Positions 25,460 to 35,469 are shown, counted from the first letter of the stretch. The stretch: DNA of 64,000 nucleotides from DYEP01 sp040755615 (GCA_040755615.1 JBFMAL010000002.1:1-64000), one strand, 5' to 3'. The notes: generated by a model from the sequence alone, not told the origin. Translations and numbers: made by a program.

Positions 25460-26669
25460 CTCCCATGCGGGAAACCCCGCAAAACTCCGCTGCGACAAGC
25501 GCATACGCGCGAACGCCGAGGATGAGGTCTTCTATCCGTATGTTCTCGTTTCTGGTGTGCGAGAACGCGATATCACCGGGTCCCATCACTACGCACGGTA
25601 TTTTCGCGAAGTTGCTGAGGAGGGACGCGTCTGTCCACCCCCTGCGCGTGGTTATGGTAGGTTCCCTGCCCAGGAGGTATCTCAGTACGTTGACTACAGA
25701 GACCGCGATGGGGTCATCTGGCGACGTTTCCATGGCCAGGTGGTCAAGAGTCAGGATGTTTTCCGGCATCCGCCTCATCTCTGCCTTGAAGGTCGGGTCT
25801 TCGGCGCTGAGCTCATCCAGGATCTCCTGGTACTCGCCGAGCACCTGCGATATGGGTTCTGAGGAGATGTACCGGCGGTCAAGCTGAATAATGCACCTGT
25901 CGGCAACCGTGCTGGGCTGGGTGCCACCGCGTATGACGCCAAAGTTCATGACAGAAGGCCCCATAACGGGGTTGAACCTCTCTCGGAGCTTCGGTACCAG
26001 CTTTTCCTGTATCCGCATGATCAGTTTGGCCGCCTGCACGATGGCGTTCACACCCTTATCGGGCATGCCCCCGTGTGCCGCCTTCCCGGTTATTTCAATC
26101 TCAAGCCATTCAAGCCCCCTGTGGCCGATGGCATATTCGAAGTTGGAGGGCTCACCGACGATGGCGCCGTCAGTTCGAAAGCCCGTCTTGACCAGGTGTT
26201 CAGTCCCTTCACTGCGTTCTTCCTCTCCAATTACGCCGCAGAAGTAGACGTCGCCTGCCAGCTGTAGTCCCGCGCGCTTTAGGGTGAGCATTGCGCACAG
26301 CATGGCGGCGATGGGACCCTTCATGTCCACAGCGCCCCGGCCCCAGATCCGTCCGTCGCGTATCTCCGCTGCAAACGGGTGGATGTCCATGTTATATGGG
26401 GGGACCGTATCCAGGTGCCCGTTGAACATCAGGCTCCTTCCGCCACCTGTCCCTCTCAGCACACATGTGACGTTGCTGCGCTCGCCTTCAACCGGCTCAA
26501 CCGCAACCTCCATGCCATTGTCCCGGAGGAAGCGGGCGATAAAATCGCCCACTTCCTTCTCGCGCCCGGGATGCTGCGAATGACTGGGGATGCGGATGAG
26601 GTTCTGGCAGAGCTCTACCACCTCATCTGCATTGATGTACCTGTCAATCGCATCGTTGACCTGTTTCAT
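25452..26669 (-). CDS. M20-family deacylase/peptidase (ArgE/DapE/CPG2 type)
   Basis: The 405-residue enzyme has FNGHLDTVPP and GRGAVDMKG metal ligands and the GEEERSEGTEH loop with the catalytic glutamate. The family hydrolyses acetylornithine, succinyl-diaminopimelate or dipeptides. It follows the YfcC transporter by one base and overlaps the M20D gene. With a transporter and a deacylase in the operon a catabolic role is likelier than arginine or lysine synthesis. Confidence 0.88.
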   Translation of the reverse strand: MKQVNDAIDRYINADEVVELCQNLIRIPSHSQHPGREKEVGDFIARFLRDNGMEVAVEPVEGERSNVTCVLRGTGGGRSLMFNGHLDTVPPYNMDIHPFAAEIRDGRIWGRGAVDMKGPIAAMLCAMLTLKRAGLQLAGDVYFCGVIGEEERSEGTEHLVKTGFRTDGAIVGEPSNFEYAIGHRGLEWLEIEITGKAAHGGMPDKGVNAIVQAAKLIMRIQEKLVPKLRERFNPVMGPSVMNFGVIRGGTQPSTVADRCIIQLDRRYISSEPISQVLGEYQEILDELSAEDPTFKAEMRRMPENILTLDHLAMETSPDDPIAVSVVNVLRYLLGREPTITTRRGWTDASLLSNFAKIPCVVMGPGDIAFSHTRNENIRIEDLILGVRAYALVAAEFCGVSRMGDE

Positions 26670-26670
26670 G

Positions 26671-28056
26671 TTAGAACGGCCCGTAGTTTATTAAAGTAGC
26701 GATGGTGACGAATATCCCACCGATGAGCAGCCAGAGCCCCATCAAAGGAGCGATCCAGCGGACCCATCTGTCGTAGGGGATGCCGCCTATGGCGAGGTAC
26801 GCCATGAGCACTGCCGACGTCGGTATGATGGAGTTGGTGAAACCGTCTCCGTAGCCGAACGCAAGTACCGCCGTCTGCCTCGTTATACCTACCAGGTCTG
26901 CCACCGGGATCATGATGGGCATGGTGGTGGCGGCCTGTCCTGAGCCGGACGGGATGAAGGTGTTGATGATCACCTGGACTACATACATGCCCACTGCGCT
27001 GAGCACCGTGGGAAGGTTCTGGATGGCAGAAGCCATGGCATGAATGATGGTGTCGATGATCTGTCCCTCGGTCAACACAATGAGGATACCGCGGGCCACA
27101 CCGACGACGAGCGCGCCGAAGACAAGGCTGCCGGCGCCTTTTACGAACTGGTTGCCTATGTCGTTGACGCCGAGACCGCCCACAAGGCCGGCGACCACTG
27201 CCATTGCGATGAAGATGCCGGACAGCTCAGTGATATACCAGCCGAGCTTGAACACGCCGTAGATCAGTGTGGCAAAGCCGAGTATCATGACGATGAGCAC
27301 GCCTGTATGCCTCGCGGTATACTGGGGGATGGCAGACAGGTCTATCTTGTGCGTGCTGGTCTGCTCAAGGTCATATACCGGGCTCTTGGTGGGGTCCTTC
27401 TTGACCATCATGGCGTACCTGGTGACATACACGATGGCGGTTCCCAGAATGACCAGGTACGCAATGAACCTGAACCCAAATCCCGAGAACAGCGGCAGGT
27501 CAGCAATGCCCTGCGCCACACCGACGGTGAAGGGGTTCATCCAGCCGCCGGTAAACCCTGAGGCAGCGCCCAGCGCGACCATGGCGGTACCGGTAATCGT
27601 GTCAAAGCCCAGGGCCCGTGCAAGCGCGATGCCGATGGGCACGAATACTAGGGTCTCTTCTGCCATGCCGAAGGTGGCTCCACCGATGGAGAAGATGGCC
27701 ATTGTCAGAGGGATCAGCAGTTTTTCCTTGCCTTCAAGCGAGAGCACCGCTCTTCCGATGGATGCCTCCACAAAACCTGTGGCCTGGATAATGCCGAAGG
27801 CGCCTCCCACGATGAAGATGAAGAAGATGATCTCAGAAGCTGCCTTCATACCCTTGGGTATGGACAGGAATATGTCGAAGATTCCCACCGGCGTCTGGTC
27901 AACCCTGTGGAAGGAGCCCGGGTCGACTATAGTTCTACCGGTATCAGGGTCTTTCACCCGATCGTAAACGCCCGCAGGGACGATGTACGAAGCGATGGCA
28001 CAAACGATGATGACCATAAACAGAAGTACGTATGTGTGCGGAACCTTAAACTTCAC
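26671..28056 (-). CDS. YfcC-family membrane transporter
   Basis: The 461-residue protein has about 12 hydrophobic helices and family segments SYIVPAGVYDR near the N-terminus, FGMAEETLVFVPIGIA and GGWMNPFTVGVAQGIADLP, and TFIPSGSGQAATTMPIMIP. The YfcC group is related to DcuC/AbgT-type carriers and is often found beside M20 peptidases. I chose GTG 28056, six bases after AAGGAGG; an ATG at 28089 would put that site inside the gene. It probably imports the substrate of the hydrolases. Confidence 0.88.
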   Translation of the reverse strand: MKFKVPHTYVLLFMVIIVCAIASYIVPAGVYDRVKDPDTGRTIVDPGSFHRVDQTPVGIFDIFLSIPKGMKAASEIIFFIFIVGGAFGIIQATGFVEASIGRAVLSLEGKEKLLIPLTMAIFSIGGATFGMAEETLVFVPIGIALARALGFDTITGTAMVALGAASGFTGGWMNPFTVGVAQGIADLPLFSGFGFRFIAYLVILGTAIVYVTRYAMMVKKDPTKSPVYDLEQTSTHKIDLSAIPQYTARHTGVLIVMILGFATLIYGVFKLGWYITELSGIFIAMAVVAGLVGGLGVNDIGNQFVKGAGSLVFGALVVGVARGILIVLTEGQIIDTIIHAMASAIQNLPTVLSAVGMYVVQVIINTFIPSGSGQAATTMPIMIPVADLVGITRQTAVLAFGYGDGFTNSIIPTSAVLMAYLAIGGIPYDRWVRWIAPLMGLWLLIGGIFVTIATLINYGPF

Positions 28057-28143
28057 AGTCTTTCCTCCTTTTTTGTTTTCTATCACCATTGGTAAGGCCG
28101 ACAGTTGCCAGGTCTTATCTCCCTGCCTTCACCACCTCCTTTA

Positions 28144-29502
28144 TCATGGTCTCAGTGCCCTGCCCGCCGTATCGCAGACTATCTCCTGACCGACGGCAGC
28201 GATCTTACCGTTTACCACGACATAATCGATGCCTTCAGGTGGGTCGGTAGGGCACTCGAAAGTAGCGCGGTCGATGATGGTATCGGGATCGAAGACCACC
28301 ACGTCTGCCCAGGCGCCCGGCAACAACGTCCCCCGGTCTTGGAGGCCAAGCCGTTTTGCAGGCATTGACGTGATCTTTGACAGTCCTGTCATCAAGTCCA
28401 TTATTCGCCGGTCCCTCACGTACCTCCCGAGAAACCGCGGGAACGTACCTGCGCCCCTTGGATGCCCCTGACCCGCGTTATACAGGCCGTCACTGGCCAC
28501 CATGACGTAAGGATCTGCCAGTGCAGTGGAGACTTCCTCTTCACGCATGGTAAACGCTACCACCATGGTGCTTGGGTAGTGCTCTCTGAGTTCGGCGAAG
28601 ATCCTTTTGTCACACCTCTGCCCGCGGTACTTCCCTTCGGTCACAAGCAGGTCAGAGTAGCTCTTGCCCCATCGTTCAAAGCAGCCCGGGTCAAACACAG
28701 CGGAGCCGATGTACGTACAAAACGCGTCGTATGGATAGCAGTCGGCCATCACGTCCACTCCCCGGGCACGCGCAGAGTGAATCTTGTCAAGGCTCGGCTT
28801 CATGGTACCGTAAGCAGAGCAGGAGCCGATGTGAGAGATCTGCAGCTTCACCCCGGTGGCCTCTGAGACGAAAATCATCTCAGCTATGGCCTCAAGAGAC
28901 CTGTCCGCGTCGTAGCGGTAGTGCACGGCCATCATCCTCCCGGACTCTGCAAGAAGCCGTGCGTACACCAAGAGCTCATCCACAGGTACGTTGGTGGTGT
29001 ACTCAAGTCCCACCGAAAGTCCGAGCGAGCCTCTGTCGAGCCCTTCTAACAGTAAGTCAGAGACGGCCCTGATCTCGTCGGCATGCAGCCTCTTGGTTGT
29101 GTCAAACACGCCCAAGTGTTCCCTGAGTACTTTGTATCCGGAAAAGCACGCGTAGTTGGCCGGCAGCCCCTGCTTGTCAACCGCCCTCAGGTACGCACCA
29201 GCACGCGCTGCAGCAAGGCCACAGTTCCCGCCTACCATCGTGGTGACGCCCTGAAGCAGCATGCGCCGGGAGATATCGATTGAGATGGACCCGTCCTCCA
29301 TGAGCCTGTCTTCATGCATATGGATGTCAATAAAGCCAGGTGCGACTACCCGGCCCTGCGCATCAATCACCTGCTCGGCCTCAAGCGGCGATGCAGACAG
29401 GCACACCACTTTGCCTCCTCTGATCCCTACTGAAAGCCTGCCCTGGAGTCCTGCCTTTGGATCTATCAACAGCCCGTTGTTGATGGCCAGGTCCATACTC
29501 AT
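28144..29502 (-). CDS. N-acyl-D-amino-acid deacylase family amidohydrolase
   Basis: The 452-residue metal hydrolase has GFIDIHMHEDRLM (HxH ligands near residue 65), VGGNCGLAA, SHIGSCSAYG and ASDGLYNAGQGHPRGAGTFP with the catalytic aspartate. Relatives remove acyl groups from D-amino acids or act on D-glutamate derivatives. ATG 29502 has AGGGGTGAG upstream. First gene of a four-gene operon with the YfcC carrier and two M20 enzymes, suggesting uptake and breakdown of acylated amino acids or cell-wall-type peptides. Confidence 0.87.
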   Translation of the reverse strand: MSMDLAINNGLLIDPKAGLQGRLSVGIRGGKVVCLSASPLEAEQVIDAQGRVVAPGFIDIHMHEDRLMEDGSISIDISRRMLLQGVTTMVGGNCGLAAARAGAYLRAVDKQGLPANYACFSGYKVLREHLGVFDTTKRLHADEIRAVSDLLLEGLDRGSLGLSVGLEYTTNVPVDELLVYARLLAESGRMMAVHYRYDADRSLEAIAEMIFVSEATGVKLQISHIGSCSAYGTMKPSLDKIHSARARGVDVMADCYPYDAFCTYIGSAVFDPGCFERWGKSYSDLLVTEGKYRGQRCDKRIFAELREHYPSTMVVAFTMREEEVSTALADPYVMVASDGLYNAGQGHPRGAGTFPRFLGRYVRDRRIMDLMTGLSKITSMPAKRLGLQDRGTLLPGAWADVVVFDPDTIIDRATFECPTDPPEGIDYVVVNGKIAAVGQEIVCDTAGRALRP

Positions 29503-29684
29503 TGCCTTACTCACCCCTGAATTCCATCTGAGATTGTGATTCCATGAATAAGGTTGATTTTCCTGCCTCTGTGCCGCATTTCGTAGCATTTTATAGGCAT
29601 TTTCCAGTGAGCGGGCACCGCCACTTACAGGGTCGGAAAATAGCATGTTAAAGTGACAGTTTGAATGTGCTGGAGGAAATTGCC

Positions 29685-30561
29685 TTGAACAGGGTACTTA
29701 TTACCGGCAGTGCGGGCTTCATCGGAAGCCATGTGGCCGTTCTCTTGATCCAGGAAGGATCGATGCCTACATTATTGATAACCTCTGCTCGGGTTCCCGC
29801 AGGCATGTACCATCCTGTTTCGCGCTCCTGTGGAGAGTGCAGAGGCGTCCCGGTTCGTTGAAGAACTAAGACCGTGCCGTGTGATCCACAATGCCGCGCA
29901 GGTGTCGGTGCCATTTTCCATGAAAGAACCCCTCTTTGACGCGCGGTCCAACATCATCGGTACCATCAACACGCTGGAGGCGTGCAAACGCGGGATGGTC
30001 AAGACCTTCATCTTTGCTTCTTCAGGCGGCGCTATATACGGGGAGGCAGATCTTTTGCCTACCCCCGAAGCAGCACCGGTCCGTCCTGTCGCCGTACGGC
30101 ATCTCCAAACTGGCTGCAGAACTGTACGTGGAGGCACTCTGCCGCGTTTCGGGGATAGGGTGGGTGAACTTAAGGTACGCAAACGAGTACGGCCCGCGCC
30201 AGGATAGCAGGGGAGAAGCGGGAGTTGTCGCCGTATTCATAAACCGGATGCTGGAGGGCCTCTCTTTATATACGTGGAGGATGCGGCCCGGGCAAACCTC
30301 CTAGCCTTACGGCGCAGCGTGGAAGGGAAGTTCAACATCTCTACCGGTGCCATACTTACCCTGTACGAGGAACTTTGCAGTATTACGGGCTTTTCAGGAC
30401 AACCCGCCTTTGAGCCAAGAAGACCCGGAGATCTCTCAAGGAGCGCTCTCTCGGGCGCCCTGGCACGTGAGCAGCTCGGATTCGTACCCAAGGTGAGCCT
30501 GGATTCCGGCCTGCTCTTGACGTTTGATTCAATAAAGGCGTCCTTGGGCAAAACCGAATGA
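29685..30561 (+). pseudogene. NAD-dependent sugar epimerase (GalE-like), multiple frameshifts
   Basis: The fragments in order are LNRVLITGSAGFIGSHVAVL, RVIHNAAQVSVPFSMKEPLF, KTFIFASSGGAIYGEADLLP, YGISKLAAELYVEALCRVSG, NLRYANEYGPRQ, and VEDAARANLLAL to the stop at 30561. They cover a full extended SDR of UDP-glucose 4-epimerase type with the YxxxK pair. At least four frame changes are needed (near 29760, 29830, 30080 and 30260). The ribosome site GGAGG and the start TTG are still intact. It lies next to the exopolysaccharide control genes and was probably part of that locus. Confidence 0.85.
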
Positions 30562-30648
30562 CGGGGTTTGACCCGAGAGCCATTCTTTCTCTGACGCAAG
30601 GTAGACAAGTTTCTTGGCAATACATATGGGCGTAGTTTCCTGAGAAAC

Positions 30649-30654
30649 TATCTA
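30649..30654. repeat. Target-site duplication TATCTA, left copy
   Basis: TATCTA directly abuts the left inverted repeat at 30655; the identical copy abuts the right end at 32272-32277. Confidence 0.85.
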
Positions 30655-32271
30655 GATTCTGCTGAAAAAGTCAGCCACAAGGATCCTTAAAAGCGCAGGT
30701 AAATCAAGGGATTCCGGTCTCCGTGGCGAATTGTTTATGTGAGAAATAAAACAAAATGCCAGGAGGGAATCCCTATGATGGTTATGGTTCAACATGAAGA
30801 CTTCAGTTCCTGCGGAGGTGAAAAATAATGCTGTGCCTCCGCCAGGAAGAGAGCCAACAGATATCATTGTTAGAGCAGTTGTTGCCGCCCAAGGTACTTG
30901 AACTCCCGGAGGATTTGGCCGAACTGGACGCCTGGTTGGACGATGAACGCTTCTTTGAACCATTTCGAGACAAGTACCACCAGCGGCTGGGGAGGCCTTC
31001 CGTACCGGCGGAAACCTACTTGCGCATAACGGCACTCAAGCACCAGTACAGACTCAGCGACCGGCAGGTCTGTGCTCGGGTCACGGACCGGATCAGCTGG
31101 CGCCGGTTCTGTCGCATTCCCTGGAATATGTCAGTGCCCCATGCCTCAAGTCTGACCAAGATCCGGAAGCGGCTGGATGCAGACGGAAGCGATCACATGG
31201 CCGCGCTGAACGCCCACCTGGTCAGGAAGGCAAAAAGACGTAACAAAGTGCGAGTGGACACCACTGTGGTCGAAGCCAACATCCACTATCCCACCGATTC
31301 CGGTTTGATTGCGGACACGGTACGGGTAGTGACACGTTTGGTGAAACAGGCCAAGGCCGTTCTTAGTGATGCTGGGACGGCCATCAGTGACCACACGCGC
31401 AGTATCAAGAAACGGGTGCTTCAGATCGCCAAGGTACTGAAGCGGCGCACCGGAGAGTCCATCCAGGAAGTGCGACGGATCACCGGAGAAATGGCCGACA
31501 TCTGCCCGAAGAGTAGTAGAACAGCTGTACCAGAACACCAGGCAACTTGCTGAAACTGCCCTGGAGGAAAAACGACGCCTGGTCAGTCGATTGGAGAGGA
31601 CTCTGGACCTGGGAGAACAGATCATCAGCCAAGCCCGTCGGGTAAACGCTGGCCAGTTAAATCTTCCGGAACGCAAGGTGAGCCTTTTTGACCCGGATGC
31701 GCGGCCCATTCGGCGTGGCAAAGCACACCGAGAAACTGAGTTCGGCTACAAAGTGCGCCTGACCGAAAGCGCGGAACGCTTGGTGACCGGGTATGACGTT
31801 ATGATGGGTAACCCTCCAGACCACGAATTGCTTATCCCAGGAATTGAGGAACACGTCAACCGGACCGGCCAAGTGCCGGAAGGTATCGCTACCGACCGCG
31901 GCTTTTGGAGTCCAGGAAACGAAAGCGCCCTAAAGGACCTGGGTGTACGCAAAGTCAGCCTGCCTTACAAAGGCAAACGCAGTCAGAGCCGAACCGAATA
32001 CGAACGCCAATCCTGGTTTCGGCGATTGCAACACTGGCGAGCCGGTCAGGAAGGAACGATCAGCGAGCTGAAAAGGCGATATGGACTCAACCGGACGCTG
32101 TACCGGGGACTGGCCGGTTGTCGTTGTTGGATAGGCGGGGCCATTTGGGGATACAACTTGAACCGAGTGGCCAAATTGATCTAAAGTCAGGTAGCAACGT
32201 CAAACCATGATCAAATTGTCAAGGGTCAATTGCCGAGGAGTAGTCGGCAAACTGCTTTTTTCAGCAGAATC
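30655..32271 (+). mobile_element. Insertion sequence, 1617 bp, with matching ends and 6-bp target duplication
   Basis: The ends GATTCTGCTGAAAAAGTCAG (left) and the complement of 32252-32271, GATTCTGCTGAAAAAAGCAG, match at 18 of 20 positions. Both are flanked by TATCTA. The single gene inside is a DDE transposase resembling the ISNCY/IS1182 groups. The clean ends show a recent insertion even though the transposase has one frameshift. Confidence 0.9.
30828..32184 (+). pseudogene. DDE transposase (ISNCY/IS1182-like), one frameshift
   Basis: An N-terminal DUF772-type domain (LGRPSVPAETYLRITALKHQ) is followed by VRVDTTVVEANIHYPTDSGL, which holds the first catalytic aspartate. The second half reads GIATDRGFWSPGNESALKDL and the closing glutamate region GQEGTISELKRRYGLNR. 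One extra base near 31507 separates the halves (stop at 31553); the reading continues VVEQLYQNTRQLAETA in the next frame. GGAGGTG precedes ATG 30828. No slippery heptamer is visible at the break, so programmed frameshifting is unlikely. Confidence 0.88.
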
Positions 32272-32277
32272 TATCTA

Positions 32278-32826
32278 CAAAGCCTGTGATAGGGAGCTGT
32301 TATCGGTGAAGATCAAAGACCGAGTCCGAGCCATGGCCACCTTGCCTACGGGCTTAAGTATAAGCTTCGCCAAAGCAAGCGTAATATCACCAGGGTGAAT
32401 CAGTTTCACAAGATCATTAGGTGGATCACTTTCGATGACTAAAGTGGAGCAGATTGGGATTGACGATCGCAGCTCCTGGTTCAAAAAACTCGAGTGCCTC
32501 TAATTTCAGCCAAGCCGGTGCATAAAGGGCAGGATGACAGGGGGGCCTCGGCACGGGAGTGCCCCCGGCGGGAGCACTGTACCGGAAGGACATAGTGTAA
32601 TAAGGGCTACTGACAGGGCAAAAGGCTTCTGTCACATTCTCAAGACCTTTCGGCAAGAAACTTCCGCCTTCCGCGTCCTATTAGGACGTCTACCGGTTTA
32701 TCCGGCACACGGCTAGAAGCGGCCGCCTCAGGGATAGGGCCAAGAATCTCAAGTCACACTAGAGGGGTCATGTCACACCTCGGAAACCGCGACACCCACT
32801 TTTTGTCAGCTGAATATGTACGGAAG
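32278..32826. other. Gene-free decayed stretch beside the insertion sequence
   Basis: No supported gene. Short open stretches on both strands (for example 32275-32484, minus) have no recognisable domain and no ribosome site. This is probably old coding sequence that the IS interrupted, but I cannot identify it. Confidence 0.4.
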
Positions 32827-33552
32827 TTACAAAAAGGCCAAAGGTTCTCCCATGAGGATCTTTCGGGGGTTTACGGACACAAGCTCCTGAGCCTTGTTAG
32901 GACCAATGAGACAGCCCGCTTCGGAAACAGCCTCTGACAGCAAAGCAGGTCTGCCAATGGCAGCATGTCCGTCAGAGCAGATGGCCGACACCATACCCTC
33001 ACAGAGGAAGTATCGGGCAGCGGCATATGCCCTACGTCCAAATCTTCCCGTAAGGCTGCCCGAGTTGATAGCCAGAAGCAATCCGAGATCCATGAGGGGA
33101 GATAGTTTGCTTGGGTCCGACTGGACTTGAAGGTTCCGCTCAGGATGTACCAAGACGGGGAAATAGCCCTTAAGTCTGAGTTCAAACAAGACTTGAGCGG
33201 TATAGATAGGCAGATTGTGCGATGGGAGCTCCAGGCACAGGTAAGGACCCCCGTTGATCGACAATATCCGACCTGAATTATGCCATTTCAATATATCCAG
33301 ATCAAAGAAAATCTCCATGCCAATACACAAATCTAGCGCAAGTGAACGCTCTTTTATCTTCAACTGAAGGCTTCGGGCTATTTCGAGGATCTTTTCCACC
33401 CGAGGGCTGTATAATCCATTGCCAAAATGAGGGCATGAAACTATGGTATGGATACCATCCGAAACAGCTTGCTCTAATAAGGCCAAAGCCTCCTCAATGG
33501 TCTTGGGCCCATCATCAATGCCTGGCAGAACATGGGCATGGATATCGATCAT
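32827..33552 (-). CDS. CpsB/YwqE-type protein tyrosine phosphatase (PHP fold)
   Basis: The 241-residue enzyme has PHP ligands MIDIHAHVLPGIDDGP at the start, CPHFGNGLY, GMEIFFD, VLVHPERN and CSDGHAA. This is the manganese-dependent CpsB/Wzb-analogue family that removes phosphate from the tyrosine tail of BY-kinases. ATG 33552 opens the conserved part; the longer frame to 33603 runs into the kinase gene. It follows the kinase by eight bases, forming a kinase/phosphatase switch for polysaccharide export. Confidence 0.9.
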   Translation of the reverse strand: MIDIHAHVLPGIDDGPKTIEEALALLEQAVSDGIHTIVSCPHFGNGLYSPRVEKILEIARSLQLKIKERSLALDLCIGMEIFFDLDILKWHNSGRILSINGGPYLCLELPSHNLPIYTAQVLFELRLKGYFPVLVHPERNLQVQSDPSKLSPLMDLGLLLAINSGSLTGRFGRRAYAAARYFLCEGMVSAICSDGHAAIGRPALLSEAVSEAGCLIGPNKAQELVSVNPRKILMGEPLAFL

Positions 33553-33560
33553 AAGTTGCC

Positions 33561-34277
33561 TCAACGGCCATCTTCCGGCCCTCTGGAATCGTAATAGTAG
33601 CAATAATAGTAATACTCGTCCCTACCGCTCACGTGGATACCGCCAAGAACAACCCCTAGGATCCTAGAGTGGGCGTTTTGCAGGATCTCTTTGGATTTCT
33701 GGGCAAGAGTATAACTCACCTGGCCAGCCCTACACACCAGCAAGACTCCGTCGCTGATGGATGCCAGCAACGATGCATCGGCAGTCCCGAGTACCGGAGG
33801 ACCATCTAATATGACTTTGTCGGCTTTGGACTTTAGGTCCTGCAAAAAGTCGCGCATGCGCGCCGAGCCCAAAAGCTCTGCCGGATTCGGAGGTATAGGG
33901 CCACAAGTAATCACCTTCAAACCTTCAGCGGCAGCATCCCTCAAAACCTCATCCAGAGGTACTCCGCCGGCTAGAACGTTGGTGAGGCCGAACGCGTTTT
34001 CCATCTCAAGGGCTTTGTGTACAGAAGGACGCCTGAGGTCGCTATCCACGAGAATAACCCGGTCGCCTGATAGGGCCATGGCGATGGCTAGATTTACGGA
34101 CGTAAGGGTCTTGCCTTCCATGGGAGTTGCACTCGTTACTGCAATGGTCTTCACGGGATTGTCCAGGCTTACAAATTGAAGATTTGTCCGCAAAACACGA
34201 TATGCCTCAACCACAGGCGCTCTTGGATACATCTTAGTTATCAATTTCAGGTGAAGATCGGGTTTCGTCTTTGGCAT
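33561..34277 (-). CDS. CpsD/CapB-type bacterial tyrosine kinase
   Basis: The 238-residue cytoplasmic BY-kinase has Walker A SATPMEGKTLTSVN (near 50-63), Walker A' VILVDSDLRRPS and Walker B VILDGPPVLG. The C-terminal tyrosine cluster is EYYYYCYYYD. It is activated by its membrane partner CpsC (next gene upstream) and phosphorylates the cluster on neighbours, which gates capsule or exopolysaccharide polymerisation. Confidence 0.93.
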   Translation of the reverse strand: MPKTKPDLHLKLITKMYPRAPVVEAYRVLRTNLQFVSLDNPVKTIAVTSATPMEGKTLTSVNLAIAMALSGDRVILVDSDLRRPSVHKALEMENAFGLTNVLAGGVPLDEVLRDAAAEGLKVITCGPIPPNPAELLGSARMRDFLQDLKSKADKVILDGPPVLGTADASLLASISDGVLLVCRAGQVSYTLAQKSKEILQNAHSRILGVVLGGIHVSGRDEYYYYCYYYDSRGPEDGR

Positions 34278-34319
34278 CTATTCACCGCCTTAAAGCGCCT
34301 TCCCCGGGGAAGGTTGAAC

Positions 34320-35027
34320 TCAGTCTGCTTGCGAACACTGAGTCTTTCCGTCTTCAGAGGAAGCGATGAATGGAATGACCCCCAAAACAGGTAGGTTCAA
34401 ATAACGCTGGACGTCTTCTGGAGTCTTGATGGTGTTGTCCAAGTACTCAAGGAGGAATACTACGAGCACTCCTATCATGAGACCAAGAACTCCGGCTATG
34501 GCCAGGTTGAGTTTCGGCCTCGGCCTCACAGGCAAAATCGGCTCAAGGGGAGGATCTATTATTTCCACGTTTTCCACTCTCATGATGCTACGCACCTGAT
34601 CGATGAAAGCCTGGGCGACCGCTTGAACGATGACGACAGCTATTCGTGGGTCGGTGTCCTCAGCTTCGATCTTGAGGATCTCAGTATCCCTGACCGTGTC
34701 AACCTTGACCTTGTTTTGAAACTCAGCGACCGTAAAGTCCAAATCGAGGTCGGATATTACCTTTTCCATGACCGTCCTGGATTTGGCTATCTCTCTATAT
34801 GTCTTCACCAGCTGTCTGTGAAGCATGACAGTGGTGTAATCCACTATTGGAGTTTCTTTGCCAATGACTATCAAGGTAACGGAAGCGCTGTACACGGGAG
34901 GGAGCACAAAAAAGCTCAATATAGCGCTGGTGCCGACAGCTACTACGATAATCATGGCTAGTACCCACCAGCGCTTTTTCAAAACCCTTAGGTATTCTCT
35001 AAGATCTATCTCCAGCGTATCTTCCAC
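34320..35027 (-). CDS. CpsC/Wzz-type chain-length regulator and kinase activator
   Basis: The 235-residue protein has an N-terminal Wzz domain with helix one at about 20-42 and helix two at about 175-198 (LNLAIAGVLGLMIGVLVVFL), with the proline-rich PPLEPILPVRPRPK before the second helix, as the family requires. The start is GTG 35027. It is the first gene of the CpsC-CpsD-CpsB module. No glycosyltransferase follows, so the biosynthetic part of the locus is missing here. Confidence 0.9.
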   Translation of the reverse strand: MEDTLEIDLREYLRVLKKRWWVLAMIIVVAVGTSAILSFFVLPPVYSASVTLIVIGKETPIVDYTTVMLHRQLVKTYREIAKSRTVMEKVISDLDLDFTVAEFQNKVKVDTVRDTEILKIEAEDTDPRIAVVIVQAVAQAFIDQVRSIMRVENVEIIDPPLEPILPVRPRPKLNLAIAGVLGLMIGVLVVFLLEYLDNTIKTPEDVQRYLNLPVLGVIPFIASSEDGKTQCSQAD

Positions 35028-35113
35028 AGGGTTTCCCCCGATCCTATCTAATATAACCAGTTTTAGTTTTTCGACAGGAAAAATTGAGTTCCTCCTTAAA
35101 GAAGGGAGGAAGA

Positions 35114-35158
35114 AATCATGTCGGACCCCGACACCCTAACAAAAGAGCCGACATGATT
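35114..35158. repeat. 11-bp inverted repeat in cpsC upstream region
   Basis: AATCATGTCGG (35114-35124) is perfectly inverted as CCGACATGATT (35148-35158) with a 23-base spacer. It lies between the cpsC start and the end of the SLH remnant on the same strand, and could terminate transcripts from upstream or mark a small mobile element end. Confidence 0.5.
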
Positions 35159-35167
35159 GGATCAGGA

Positions 35168-35464
35168 TCATTTGAAGAGTTCCATCAGCCTTATTATCAA
35201 CGTAGCGGCCTGCGCCCGGTTGAGCACATCGACGGGGCCGAAGGTGCCGTCGGGATATCCTTTGAATACCCCTTGTTTATAAAGCGCCACCAGGTAGAAC
35301 CTTGCGTGATCTGGAATATCCATCTAATCAGCAAAAAGAAAATCATCAGGACCTGGCGCTACTGGCTTCAGCTTGAGTGCCTTAGCTACCATAACAGCCG
35401 CTTACTACCGCGGCAAAGGCCTCTCGGCGTTGACATTACCCACGATGGTTCTTTCCAAGAAAGC
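35168..35464 (-). pseudogene. SLH-domain fragment with internal stops
   Basis: The minus strand reads FLERTIVGNVNAERPLPR, two adjacent stops, AAVMVAKALKLKPVAPGPDD, then FLFAD, a stop, and MDIPDHARFYLVALYKQGVF plus KGYPDGTFGPVDVLNRAQAA. These are SLH repeats that anchor proteins to secondary cell-wall polymer. Three stops make it non-functional. It is not a copy of the S-layer gene at 57.6-59.5 kb, since the sequences differ. Confidence 0.75.
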
Positions 35465-35469
35465 TCGCC

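Noticed and set aside
31500..31560. Programmed ribosomal frameshift in the IS transposase
   Set aside because: No slippery heptamer or downstream stem is visible at the frame change; a simple extra base fits better.
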